From Panagrolaimus kolymaensis (lineage: Eukaryota > Nematoda > Chromadorea > Rhabditida > Panagrolaimidae): a stretch of 64,000 nt of DNA. A model generated the notes under the pieces. It did not search any database and was not told the origin of the DNA. It saw only the letters and a list, made by a program, of their open reading frames with translations. Positions 47,697 to 60,460 of this stretch are shown here, piece by piece. Position numbers and translations under genes: made by a program. How positions within the stretch are numbered: the stretch's first letter is position 1; every line of letters starts with the position of its first letter. The DNA lies in contig JAJQJQ010000009.1 in NCBI GenBank assembly GCA_028622995.1, forward strand, positions 3,782,001 to 3,846,000, written 5' to 3'.

Positions 47697-50030
47697 ATGA
47701 AAATGAATGGTGCGGGTGGTTTGTTTTTATTGTCTCTCTTAATTTTTATTAGTGGTATTAATTGTAAATACAAGAAAGCGGATGAAAATTGTGGTGTAGC
47801 TTTTACTCCAACCACAATTGAAGTAATTTTAAATTTTATTTTAATTTCAAAAATTTTATAAAAATTTTTTATAGCAAATGTGGTATGGCGGCGATTTAAC
47901 CCCTTATGAACATCCATGGCTTTGTAATTTCAGCTTTGTAAGTGATGGAATTGAAAGTAAGTTAAAGTTTCTTTTTTTTCTATGAATTCAATGTATTATT
48001 TCAAAATATTTCGAAACACTTTTTTAATCGGAACAAACTTTCTTACTATAAAAATGTTTCATTCAATCAACAAAAACTTGGGGCAAAAGAAAAAATAGCG
48101 GAAAGACCCTACACTTTTTGTTTTCGTTGCTTGCGTATAAATGTCAATAACTGGCTTTGCATGTCCACTTGTTTTTTTTTTTGCTTTGTAGCTGCGATGT
48201 TGTTCTTTTTTGCATTATATCTCTGTTTATAAAACTATTGCGTCATTTGGCTCCGTTCCAAAACGTTGCAATAAAAAAGCGTCAAAAAATAAATAAAGCT
48301 AAAAAAAATTTAAAATTTTTGTTTTATGTTAAATTAAAATTATTACTTTCATTTCGATTCTTATTAAGTTTTTATTTTTTAGCTTATTGCTCTGCCATTT
48401 TAATTTCCCAACGAAGCATAGTAGCTGACCCAAGCTGCTTTTCTGAATTAAACCATACAAAAATAAAGAATTTGAAATGCGGTGCTGTAAAGTATCGAGT
48501 TCCTTTAAAAGCTCTTGGAATCACAATAATTTCTGGCCCTGGTAATCAAGATTTGGCAAGAATTGGTATTAAAAAAGTAACCTTTTCTTCTGTAATTCGG
48601 CCAATTTGTTTATTCAAATATGAAGAAATTTCTGAAGGCGATCCAGTTGTCGTTTTGGGAAGTTCAGGTGTGTTTTTTTAATTTTAATATAAACTTAATT
48701 ATAATACGAAAGTTTTATAGAAATTTCAAGTGACAAACCACAGAAGGCAGTGATTACTACACGAAGCTGTGGAATCATAAACGAAAACATTACTACCAAA
48801 GGCATTATTTGTGGATCTTCAATATTCACATTGATAACTCAAAATGATAGAGGCGCCCCACTTTTAACATCTTTTAATGGGCGTTATTATTTAATTGGTA
48901 TTCTCTCAGGAAAAATGGATGTTTCGGATGTCATTTTGCAAAACCTTTATCCTCTTCAATTTATTAGAGTTAGCCCTTTCTGCAAGACAATCCTTAACGC
49001 TTACACCGATATTCCTTGCTTTGACAATGCTGTACCAATCACAAGCGATTCATTTTCATGTGGCACGGTTTATAAAAGAAACAAGCGAGCAATTTCATTG
49101 GGAAAAGATATTGATAACCTCCAACCATGGTACTGCCGATTAATGAAAGACGATTATGATAGTTGTGGAGCAGTTTTAATCTCTTTCAAACATGTTTTGA
49201 TAGCAGCTCATTGTATTGACGATGACATAGATGTCTCTGGAATGAAAGTCAAATGTGGAATTAATTTTCAAATAACTTCAAATGTTGCAAAGAAATTTAT
49301 TCCTGAAGAATTCATTCATGAAACGTTGGAAAATGATATTGCCATTTTGAAATTTGATAAAGAAATCGATTTTGATGGCAACGTGGTACCAGCGTGCTTG
49401 ACAACAGATGATGATTTGGAAGGATACGAACTAATCGCTGTTGGTAGAGACGGAGACTCCTCGATGACTTCTAAATCGGTCAAGCTTTTGCTTGCAAATC
49501 AAAGTGAATGTGAAGAAACGTAAGTTTTATAGTTTATTTTCAAAGCTTCCTCAAAAACTCAATGTTACAGTTTCAAAAATTACAACTTCACACTTCTCCC
49601 AAATTCACCAACTTCATTTTGCTTGAAAAGCAATCATTCACTTACTCAAAAAGGCGATAGCGGCGGGCCGCTTCTCGTCTACAAAAACAATAAATGGCAT
49701 ATCGTTGGCATTGTTTCGGGTGGAATTACGGATCAAGAAACAAATTATTTTCATTTCACACGGGTTGCTCAATTTTATGACTTCATTAATATTCATACGG
49801 ATTCACACATTCGCTGGTCGAGTATTGAAGAAAATTTAAACTTGACTTTGTATATTACTACCGTTTTAGTTCCGTTCTTAGTTTTAGTTTTTCTTTCATT
49901 AATGTATAGGTTTGATCTCCATTTTCGTATTTACGAGTTTTTTCAAAGATGTTACTTTTATTTATGGAAAAATGATTCCATGAATCAATCTCTAAAAATC
50001 GAGTATGATTTAGATAGCTCAATAACATAA
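47697..50030 (+). CDS. Membrane-anchored tandem S1 protease: inactive first domain, intact second domain (copy B)
   Basis: Paralog of the gene at 33175-35453 with the same five-exon plan and phases: 47697-47822, 47875-47956, 48383-48667, 48721-49519 and 49571-50030, giving 583 residues. Signal peptide (GGLFLLSLLIFISGINC), then CGVAFTP and YEHPWLCNF. Domain 1 lacks the catalytic residues: SIVADPSCF has Ser87 in the His position and NDRGAPLL has Arg208 in the Ser position; DLARI may retain an Asp-like position. KRNKR precedes AISLGKDI. Domain 2 keeps AAHC (His328), NDIAIL (Asp370) and GDSGGP (Ser461), again with Leu six before the Ser and no cysteine four before it. The second GDSGGP region is near-identical to copy A over GGITDQETNYFHFTRV. 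It ends in a membrane helix (TTVLVPFLVLVFLSLMY) and an acidic tail. Confidence 0.82.
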
Positions 50031-53000
50031 ACTGGGTATCTATAAATTTTTTATTTGTGATCTCTTTAACAAGCAATATGTTATAAATAATATATGTGTT
50101 ATAAAATTTAAAATATAAGGTTGTAAAATTTTTTTTAACTTTTGTATATTTTTCATTATGTTGATTTTTCTTATGAAATTCAATAAAAATCACTTTTTTG
50201 CTTTTATTTTTTCGTAATATTTATAATCAAAAAATCATCGAACTTATTTCGGAGTTAAAAAAAGTACAGAGAAGCACTTTGTTGCTATAAAGTATAACTT
50301 TGAAAAACCATTGTTTCCAAATGCAAGTTCATGTTACAGCAATTTTATTTTCATTGCTTTTAATTGTTGTGTTTTTGTCATTTTCGTTCTTTCCCAAATT
50401 ATAAACGAAATTTTTAAATGTCTTCCATATAAACAAAATATAAAAATTTGAAGAATAAAGAAAAACGAAAAATAATGTAGCGGGAAGTCTCTCTGCAAGA
50501 AAAAAAGAGAAAAATCACTGGTCATCAGTTGGCACGGGCCCGCCTTTTCTATCTTCTTATTTTTTATTATTTTTTCTTTCCATCGCCAAAGGGGTTTTTT
50601 TGCAGTCAAACAAAAAACAACAAGAAAAAAATGAAAGAGAATAAAAGAGAAACACCGAGCAGCCATCATCAAAAAGCCGTAGCACTTTGTACATGCAGGC
50701 ACGAAGTATAAAAAAAACTGCAGCAGCAGGAGATTGAAAATAAAAGAAAGAAAAAAAATCGCGTGAAAAAAAATTTTTTTGAACGCTGAAATAAAAATGC
50801 TGCAGGCTGTTTTTTTCCAAAGCAAAAAAAAATCATCACAGCATCAGGAAGAGTCCTCGCTGGAGAGATGTTGGGGAACCAGACACGCTCCACCTCCAAA
50901 AAAAAGCAAAAAAATTTTTTTGTGTTGTTTGTGAAAATAAAAAAAGTAAGAAGAAGAATGCAATGCAAATGTTTTTGTCCAGAATTTTTTTTATTTGAAA
51001 AAAGAAAGAAAAGAAAAAAAAACTGACCATAACAGTAATAGAATATAAACATAAAAAAGAGGCGGTTCTTGTTTTCTTTCTCGACCTTCGGCAGAATAAT
51101 GAATTTTTAAAGCAGCAACAAATAATTTAAAAATGAAAACTAAACTATTAGAAAAAAAAGTTTCTTGCTTTGAGGGTGACTTTGACATGTTTTAGAAACA
51201 CAGAATAAAAATTTCGAAAGGGCAAAATTATGGTTTCTTATATTTTCTTCTGATATTTATAAAATCGTGAACTTTCCTTTCCTTTTCTCTCGACTGCTAC
51301 TTTACTTTTTGAAGTCCTCCTCTCATTTTATAACTTTTTTTTAATTTCTTTCATTTAATTATATATATTTTTGAGAAAGTCATGAACTTCCTCTTTCGCC
51401 TCCTTCCTCCTTTTCTTAATCCTTCTTGCTGCGGAGGCGAAGGACAGTAGTGACCAATGGTCAGAGCACGTGTTGTTTTTATTTCATTCTTTGTTTATGT
51501 TTCCGTGAATTTTTTTAGAAATTTCTCTTTTTTAGTTGTTTTTTAAATTCTGACGAAATTTGATTCACGTGAAAAATAAAAAAAATTTATTTAAAAAAGC
51601 TTTTTTTAAATATTTGTTTCCCTTTTTCCGTTAAAATCTTTTGTAAATATCTCTCATCTTTTTTTTGACCAATCTCGCATCACTTTTTTTCTTTTTCGGG
51701 AAAAATCTATTTTTGGATTGTCCACTCGGGTTTTTTTGATTTTAAGGAAATCTTTTTTATTTGTTTGCTTTTTGCGATATTTTTTTGATTCTTTCTATTT
51801 TTGTATTTTTTAAGGATTTTCAAAAAAAAATAAGTTTCTCTTTTTTATTTATCCTTTTGAGATGTGATTTTACTGTTTTGATATTTCCTGGATTCCGTAA
51901 ACTTTTGTTATTTGAAATATAAAAGTTTTTGGTTTCTTTTTTTATTATTTTTACTATATTTTTTTGTTACAAAAAGTAAAATCCAAATTTAACCCCGGCG
52001 GCATGGTACTGCCAGGCCAAAAAAAAAAAACATGCGAAATTTTTTTGTGCTTCAACCAACTTTTTTTCTTCTTTGAAAAAACAAGCGTTTTTTCTTTCTT
52101 TCAAAAAAAAAATTGTACAGCTGACGCAGCACGTTTTGGAATAGCGCCACCGACTTATGTATGTATGTTTTTTCTAACACGTCCGCCGCCGGGTTGATGC
52201 ACATGCTTCTTTATATTTTTTTCTTGTGAGTGCCATGCCGTGCCTTTATTCAAAGAAAAATGACTGGCACGATGAGAAAAAATAACAGCCATGGCCAGTG
52301 GCTATTAGTTTTAGTTGGGAGGTCAATAGTTTAAAAACCTGCCTAGTGCGTTTGACATGTCACAAAAAAATGAAAAAATTTTAAAAACCGTATAGAAAAA
52401 TTTATTTGAAAAGAATAGAATTGAAAGTAAGGACACGAAAAAATGGACATTGGCTATTTTTTAACGCAGCTTATTTTTTATGTTTTTGGCAAATGATAGG
52501 TGATAAAAAAATTTGTAAGTTTTTTTTAATGACCGATCATCAAAAATTTATGACATTTATGAATTTTCACCTGCAAAAGATATCGACAGCTACTTTTTAA
52601 AATGCATAATTAAAAAATAAACTTTCAAAAATTTTTTAAACCTTTTAAAAAGTTTTACCCTTTTCATCTTCTTTTAATTAATTAATCTGCGTTTTTGTCT
52701 CGTTTCCAAAAAAACACTTTTAATTATTTTATTTTTCGTTTGTTTTTTCTTCTTCTTTTTTTGTGATATTCTTCTTTGCATCAATCAGCAGAAAAAAAAA
52801 TAGAAAGCGAGGAGGCATCCGTATTATAAGCGCATCATTTTTTTCTTATACGCAACAACTAAAAATAAAAAAATAATAGCAGCAACAAAAAAAAACGACG
52901 ACCGGGCATGCACCGGCTGGTACCAGTCAACAACCACCAACCAGCCAGCAAGCAAGCAAAAGCAAACCCATCAGTCGTTGTCGTCGTCGGCCTTCGAAAA

Positions 53001-56000
53001 AAATAAAAGAGTGATTTTTTTACTTCTTTTTTATTTTATTCTGCCATCCTGTTTTTTTGTGCGTTGTTGCAAAAATTTTTAAAGTCAACACACAAAAAAA
53101 AAAGATGCAGGGTGAACTTTTTTTTTATTTTCATTTGCAAACATTTTTTGATATAAAATTTTTGACATTAAAAAATACTTAATTGCCAATAAAAACTTTT
53201 TCTGGTTTGTAAGGTTATGAAAAAAAATTATTATGTGAAAGTGCAGAAATCAGTTTTTAAAAATATATTTAAAAAAACATATATGCATGTGAACGAAAAA
53301 AAATTAGAGCAACAAAAAAAAACAATGTAGCAGCAGCGGCGATTGTGACTAACATAAACTTTTTGTAGGAAAGAAGGAAACTCCGCCTTCCAACAACAAT
53401 AACAAGGAAAAGAAAAAAAAGGCGTAGAAAAAAATAAAAACGAATACCCCTTTGGTTGAGGGATACTGGATGGAAAAAAGCGCGGTTGCAACACCGATTA
53501 AATAAAATACATCAAAAAATCAAACGAAAAAAAACATAATAAAAAAAAAGTTGGTCGGATATGGATATTTTCTATTATTTTTTTTTGATTTGGTGGATGT
53601 GTTAAAATGATAAACCTATATTTTTTCCTTGGGATCTGTAAAAATAAAAGTTTGACGTTATTTTTTTTTTGTTATTTTTGAGACTTTTTGTTTTTATCGC
53701 TGTTCTAATTTTCTGATCGAAACAATAACATTATTTTGTTTTTTCTTCTTCTTTTTTTGCGTGTCTTTTACCCGTATTTTTTTTTATTTTTTACAAAAAA
53801 TCTTTTTCTTTGATAGTTATAAACTTGGTCAGAAACTCTCACCTTTTTAAATGACCTCTGATTTTTTTCTTCTCCAAAACCACAAAAAAAACGTTTTTGT
53901 AAAAGTTCACCTTTTTTTCTTATTTTGGAAACGAGCGCTTTTCGTTTTTGACTTTGACCATTTTTGTCGCCAATGGCTACTTTTTTCGAAAAATAATTTA
54001 AAAATATTCCATTGACAACAACAAAACTTTTTAAATAAACATGAGATGAGTCTCATATACTATTGGTCATTTTTTTCCTTGCATGAATTGGTTTCTTTGG
54101 TTTTTTTACGTAAAAAATGTTCCTTCTTTTTTGGCTTCTTTTATTTTTTTGAACTTTGACCTTTAATCAAAAGCGTGTCATTCCGAGTCCTTTTTCATAT
54201 TTTTTTATTTCCATTTAAAAAAAAGAGTTACCTTTTTTTTATATTAAAAATGTAAATTCCAGATATTATTTGTTAATATATTTATTTGACCACCACCATA
54301 GAAAATATATTTTAATAAAACTGATGTGATTTATAAGTCATTGGATTGTCGCCGCAAACAAAAAAATCTATTAATATTCTGTATACCTTTTTTTCGTTGT
54401 TTGTAAATTAAAAGTAAGTTTTATCCTTTTAACTTTTTTTTATATATCTTTACTTAACCTTTAATTTTTTATTCTAATTTTTATTTTCTTGATCAAAAGA
54501 AGATTTATCTGACAAAATTTAAATTTTGGTGTCATTCTTTTCTTATCACCATAAGAAGATTAGCTTTTTTTGGAAATCCCTATAAATTTTGTTATCGTCA
54601 GATATTTAGCATAAAAGTTGAAAATAAAGTACATTTATTGCCATAGACCAAAAAAGAGACATTTGTGGACTCATTTTTTAAAAACTATCCTTATGGGTCA
54701 AAAAAAGTTGGAAAACTAGAAAAATAATTTTAAATTTTTCTCTTTGCTTTTTTTTTTGAAAAACAAACAACAAAAATGTCTATGTCTATATTTGTTTTTT
54801 ATTTACGTATTTGGCAAGGTCACATTAAAAAAAATTTTAAATTTAAAAAAAGCATCACAAAAAGAAAAGAAAAAATATGATTTTGCACCGGGTTGTGCTG
54901 GGGATCGAATTGTTTACTTTTTACTTTGTCTTTTCTTTTTTTTTAAGTCTCTTCCGATTTATTTTTTTATTCCTTACTCTTTTCCCAATAATAGGCTCTA
55001 ATTTAATTTTATGAGAAAAAGGTTGTAGTATTTTTTATATAATTTCGTTGTTGCTTTTTTATTTATTTTTTTCGTGCCAGGTACTAACATGCAACAAATA
55101 TGACGGCTAATAACATACGCCATCATTATTCATCTGATGCCACACACATATACATACACACTTATAAATGCAATAAAAAGAATAAAAAGAAGGAATTTAT
55201 ATTTCTTTAAAAAAAAGCTCTGGGGAATTAAATTGTTTTAATAATAATTTTAACCTTAGATCTTTGCTGTTGTTGGTTCAAGTTGAAAGCGTCCCTCAAA
55301 TTTTTTTTTTTTGCAAAAAACTTTTAAGCTTACCCTAGAATTTTTTTTGTTGCTTGCTTGCTTTCTTACTTTCTCTCTCTCTCCTCTTTGTCTAGCCACA
55401 AAAAACCTAAGAAATAAAATAAAAAAATAAGCAAAGAAAAAGCCATTTCCGCTTGCGCAAGAAAGAAAAAACTAAACTTTTTTTGTTTGTGACAAAACTG
55501 CTAAAAAACAAACATTGCATTTAGAAGAAGAAGAAAAAAAATACAAAAAAAATATATAAAAATAAAAATACTTCGAAGTAAGGTACCCGGTACGACCAGG
55601 CGCGAATCCATCTCCTCCACCACCATCGTCATTCAGCATCAGCAACAAACAACAGCTTCGTTGGTTGGGGTTTCCAGGATGGATGGATGGATCAAAAAAA
55701 AGAAAAGAGAAACTAAAAAAGAAAATGCGCATATTTGCGTTGAACTTTTTTATTTGATGCTTTTAAGTTGCGCGGAAAGAAGTCCAACGACGGCCGGCAA
55801 AAGAAGGAAAGAGAGGCAAGCAGGCGAGCGAACGAACGGATGATAGAGAAAAAAGCATAAAAAAAAATCAAACATAGAAAGAAAAAAAGATATAAACAAA
55901 ACGGTACTTTTACCTAACAGTTTAAAAAAAGGTTAATTTTATTTTTGAGTTTTGTTTTAAAACAAAAAATCTAATAAAAATTATTTTGTTATGGTTCAAA

Positions 56001-57680
56001 TTTTTTTCGCATTGTTTTTATTTCTAAGTTTTTTAAAATTACATGAGATTTCAAAAAATAACTTCTAAAATCACTTTCTTTTCTTTTGTTTTCTTTCTTT
56101 ATTTTTTTCCATGTTTTGACCATTTATTTCATTTCTTTTATTTTTTATAGCTATACACTTTGACCATTTCGAAAATAGAACACATTTAATTTTGAAATGA
56201 CGCAAGTCGTTTTTTTTCTCTTTCCTTTTCAAAAGCATATGCCTTGTGGTCATTTCTATCTTTGTATGTCCCATTTTTTGTTTTTTTTTATTCGTTGCCT
56301 CCTCTATTTTTTTCCCTTCCATCCCTTTTTTACAACTGGTACCACCCGGCACAATTTCATGAATGAAAAAATAGAAGCAAAGCCATTTTTTTATATTTTT
56401 CTATTAAAAATATAATACATTTGTGTGTCTTTTTTGAGAAGAAGAAGAAAAAAAAGTAGCGGCGACTAAAAAAAGTATTTGTTGAATTTAAAATTTCATT
56501 TTTTTAGTAATCGTTCTTTGAATTGGTGGTGGACATTGTCCACGCTCATCGTGTGACAACGCGTGCCAAAAAAAAGTGTACAAACGGTTTCATAAAAAAA
56601 AGTTAGGAAAGAAAAAGGCAAAAAAAGAAGATTACGTTCCTGGTATGTTTGTGTGTGTGAATTTTTTGAGGCAGCAGCAAGCAAGAATTCAAAGAAGCTA
56701 CAAGCCGCATATGTTTTTTTTATTTTTACGGAATGCATTGGTCACTTTTTTACGGGTGGCACGAATGGTCACAGCCGACACGGGTGTCTTTTTATTTTTA
56801 TATTTTTACGTTTGGCAAATGTTAAAAAAATTTTGACCATTCGTCCTTCAAAAAAAACTAAAACTAAAAAAATGAAAAAAAGACAACAAACAAAAACATC
56901 TTCCGGTTCGCATGTTGATGTTGTTTTTTTGGTGCTAGGAGCTACCAGCCCAGGCGGTTGGCTGACGACTGACTGACTGGCCATTGCATTCTATACATAT
57001 TTATTTTTTTATTTAGTTACGTTTCATTTTTAACTAACATCGAGAAAGAAGAAAAAAAGAAAAGAAAAAACTTATAAGAAACTAAATAGGCATATTTCAA
57101 AAAAAAAGAGGGAGAAAACCAAAAGCATAATCATAGAAAAAGAAATTTAAAAAATTTTTCAATGCTTTAATTTTTTTTATAAAACTTTAAAATCTAAAAA
57201 CGCGACAAACTTAACTTTCAATAACTTTTTTTATCGGTGGAGTATGCAAATTTTTGTGTTTGTTTGTGTTAGTCAAACTACAACTATGTCGCTAAATATA
57301 TGTTGTTTTTTTTTATTATAACAAAGCTTTCAACGACGAAGAAGTTCATTCATGTCAACAAAAGCCATAGAAAAAACACATAGAGAAGAAGAAAAAGCGA
57401 CATAAAAAAAATGTTTGTCGATGATCATTGCAATCCAAAACAAAACAACTCAAAATTACAATACAATGCCATTGCCATCGCGCAATGTTTACTTTATACC
57501 GGTCTTCTAGGATGGATGTCTTGTTTAAGAGTCTCTCTTTTCTTTAAAAAACAAAAAATTCAATCGTGTATATTATTGTCTCTCTGTCCATTAACCTATA
57601 ACCTAATACCTATGTGTTTATGCATGCTTGTGCAATATAGTTATTTTTTTCCAATAATTAGCATCAAAAATTTTTTTCAG
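50031..57680. other. 7.6-kb gene-poor A/T-rich region
   Basis: No gene is supported. The ORFs present are translations of A or T homopolymers, poly-Phe, poly-Lys or poly-Leu. Locally more complex stretches occur around 50640-50900, 52890-53000 (including 'caaccagccagcaagcaagc'), 55590-55830 and 56890-56990. A possible first coding exon for the zinc-finger gene starts with the ATG at 57411 (MFVDDHCNPKQNN...), but no donor could be fixed. Much of the region may be promoter, 5' untranslated exons and a first intron of the zinc-finger gene. Confidence 0.45.
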
Positions 57681-57715
57681 ATTCGACTAACAAAGAAGAA
57701 TCACAAATTTTAATT

Positions 57716-60460
57716 ATGGTTCATGTTGATCAAAATATATCTAATCCCAGTTCACCTTGTGAATCACCACCACATTTATCTCGAAAAAATTCTTCTAAAC
57801 CTTCACCTAATAATGCAAGTTCAGAATTTTCTGAATCTCCCAGGAATTTGGTAAGCCACCTCAAAAAACAAAGTTGAGAATAGTTTTAGCCCAATTTTTT
57901 TTAGCTGACTATTGATTCCGAATCACCAAGAAGTCATTCAAGTCGATCAAGCGTAATCAATGAAATTTATGGAAGCGCGAATGAATTATCTCCAATTTCT
58001 GCAACTGATAGTGAAATCAGTCATGAAGAAGCTACATCTTCAGGAATTTCAACAATGTCTGGAAGATCAGGAATTTCGTCAAGAAGACTTCCAACTTCTT
58101 CGGAAGATGGAGGCTATGATGAAATGGTGGATGTTGAAACCATCGAAATTGAAGATGAGGACGAAGATGACGATGATGATGAAGAACAAAAAATTGCTGA
58201 ACAACTCGCGGAAGAAGAAATTTTAAAACTTCAAAAATTGGAAGAAAAACAAGCTTTGGCTGAAGGTCGAAAGCCACTTACGGTTACTGGAATTTGCCTC
58301 GATCGAAGACATGTTTGCGATATTTGTGACAAAGGTTTCTCATATCTCTCAATTCTTGAATCTCATAAACGCTGCCACACTGGAGAGAAACCCTTTGCCT
58401 GCCATTTTTGTGATAAACATTTCGCTCAAAAAGCGACTTTGCAAGTTCATGAACGAACTCACACCGGCGAACGCCCATATAAATGCAAGTTTTGTGATAA
58501 AACTTTTGCTCAATATGGAACTAAAACGGTTCATGAACGATCAGCGCATCTTGGAATTCGAAATTATAAATGTCCAAAATGTGGAAAATGTTTATCTTCG
58601 CCATCAGCTTTATACACTCATAAGAAAACCCACGGAGATAAAAGTTTTAATTGCCCGTGCTGTCCCAAAACATTTACACTTCGAAATTATTTGAAACTTC
58701 ATGTCAAACAAGTTCATGAACAAAATGAAAGAAAACATGTTTGTAAATTTTGTTCCAAAAGTTTTGCTTATGCTGGAAGTTTACAAGTAAGTAAAATTAT
58801 TTTAAAAAATGGTTGGAAAGTTTATGAAAAAATAATTATTTTCAGGTTCATGTCAGAACTCATACTGGCGAAAGACCATATGTTTGTAAGTATTGTCCAA
58901 AATCCTTTGCAAGTCAAGGAAATTTGCAAAGTCATGAACGCACTCATACCGGAGAAAGACCTTATAATTGTAGCAAATGTGGCAGAGCTTTTATTCAAGT
59001 TAGTCTAATTTTTACTTAAAAATACCAAAAACAAAGTAAAAAATAATTTTTTCTGCTTCTAGAAATCCCAATTAACTGCGCATGAAGCAACTCATAATTT
59101 ACCATCCACACAGGAAGAACATGTTCTTGAAGAAGTAATCATTCGGAAGAAATCTTTAATTCCTCCACCATCGCAAAGAAAAACCAATGATTATGTATGC
59201 AAATTCTGTGGAAAGCGATATGCTTATGCTTCATCGCTGTATGTTCATACTCGGCTTCATACTGGAGAGAGACCATTCCGGTGAGTAACAAAAAAATTAA
59301 TTTTAGAAACAAAAAATAATTTTTGCTAAAATAATTTTAGTTGTAATTTTTGTGATAAAAAATTCACCAATCAAGGCAATATGCAAGTTCACCTTCGAGT
59401 TCACACTGGTGAAAAACCATATAAATGTGAAGCATGTTCAAAATGTTATGCACAAAAAGTTGGATTAAAAATTCATCAAGAGCAATGTCAACTTTATATG
59501 CAAACTCGGCGAGATTCGGTTTTAACCAATGCCACAACGGATAGTGGTTGTTCGGATCTTATGAGTCCATCAAGAATGGATGATGATTTTATGGATTTTG
59601 AAATGCAACATAATAATTTTGAAGAAAAATTACAATCTATGAATGTTTCTAATCATCATCATTCACTTGGATTACAAATTCCATCCAGCTTTAATATTCA
59701 CCATCAACCATCTTCTTCATCGATGAATGAACATTTATCAATTTTAAGAAAAGCTAGCATAACTTCAACACTTGGAAGTGCAACTTCAAGCCAGCGAAAT
59801 TCTATAGCTGATTTGTTTGGTCAACCAGGAGTTAGCTTTATTGATCCTCCTCCACAAAATTCATCGTCTAATTTGCAATTACCTCATCCAGTGCCTCTTA
59901 CACCTTCGTATCTTTCAAACAACAGCAATGATTACAATAATCATCATAAATCATCGTCTACTTTTAACTTTATGCAACATCAATCCGAAAATCGCTCTTC
60001 TTCTTCTTTCAATTCAGCTGATAGCACAATTAAAGCTTTATTGGATATTCTTCAAGCTCAACAACAACAGCAACAACAACAAATGGCTTTGGCTCAACTT
60101 CAAAATGCTTTGGGTCCACAATTTTTGCATTCGCTGCTTGCAACAACAACTTCTGCAAATGTTCAGCAACAGCAACAGCAACCTTTGACACCCCAAACTC
60201 CAATCACTCCAACGATGAATCCATTGACAAGTCTTTTGAGTGCTGTAAATTTATCGTCTCTAGCTGCTCCTGAATTATCATCTTTTTCAAATACTTTAGC
60301 AGCTTTATCTAATCTTAACCAACAGACGCCAATTTTTGGTGGAAACTCATCATCTGATCTCATTTTAACTTCATCTTCATCATCATCTTCAACAACTTCA
60401 GCAACAAATGTGCAACAACCCCCATCAACGTCAACACATCAACACCATGTAATTGCATGA
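57716..60460 (+). CDS. C2H2 zinc-finger protein with 11 fingers and a Q/S/N-rich tail
   Basis: Predicted nuclear DNA-binding transcription factor. Exons 57716-57850, 57905-58786, 58846-58998, 59063-59280 and 59341-60460 give 835 residues in phase. The frame stays open upstream to the acceptor at 57680 ([12 protein letters not shown] before VHVDQ), so the true N-terminus may lie in an earlier exon. The N-terminal ~130 residues are Ser-rich, then strongly acidic ([11 protein letters not shown]). Fingers run from [17 protein letters not shown] to the last, [20 protein letters not shown], which ends in Cys rather than His. Most linkers are TGE[KR]P-type, a mark of sequence-specific DNA contact. 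An unusual spacer of about 45 residues separates fingers 8 and 9. The C-terminal ~320 residues are rich in Ser, Asn and Gln with Q runs. No named ortholog can be asserted. Confidence 0.88.

Noticed and set aside
50334..51188. Overlapping minus-strand ORFs of 60-163 codons
   Set aside because: Phe/Ser-rich translations of A-run DNA in several frames at once; no splice signals, family motif or sensible codon use.
55590..55830. GC-richer segment with ORFs in both strands
   Set aside because: No frame shows a recognisable domain or intron structure; left as unannotated intergenic sequence.
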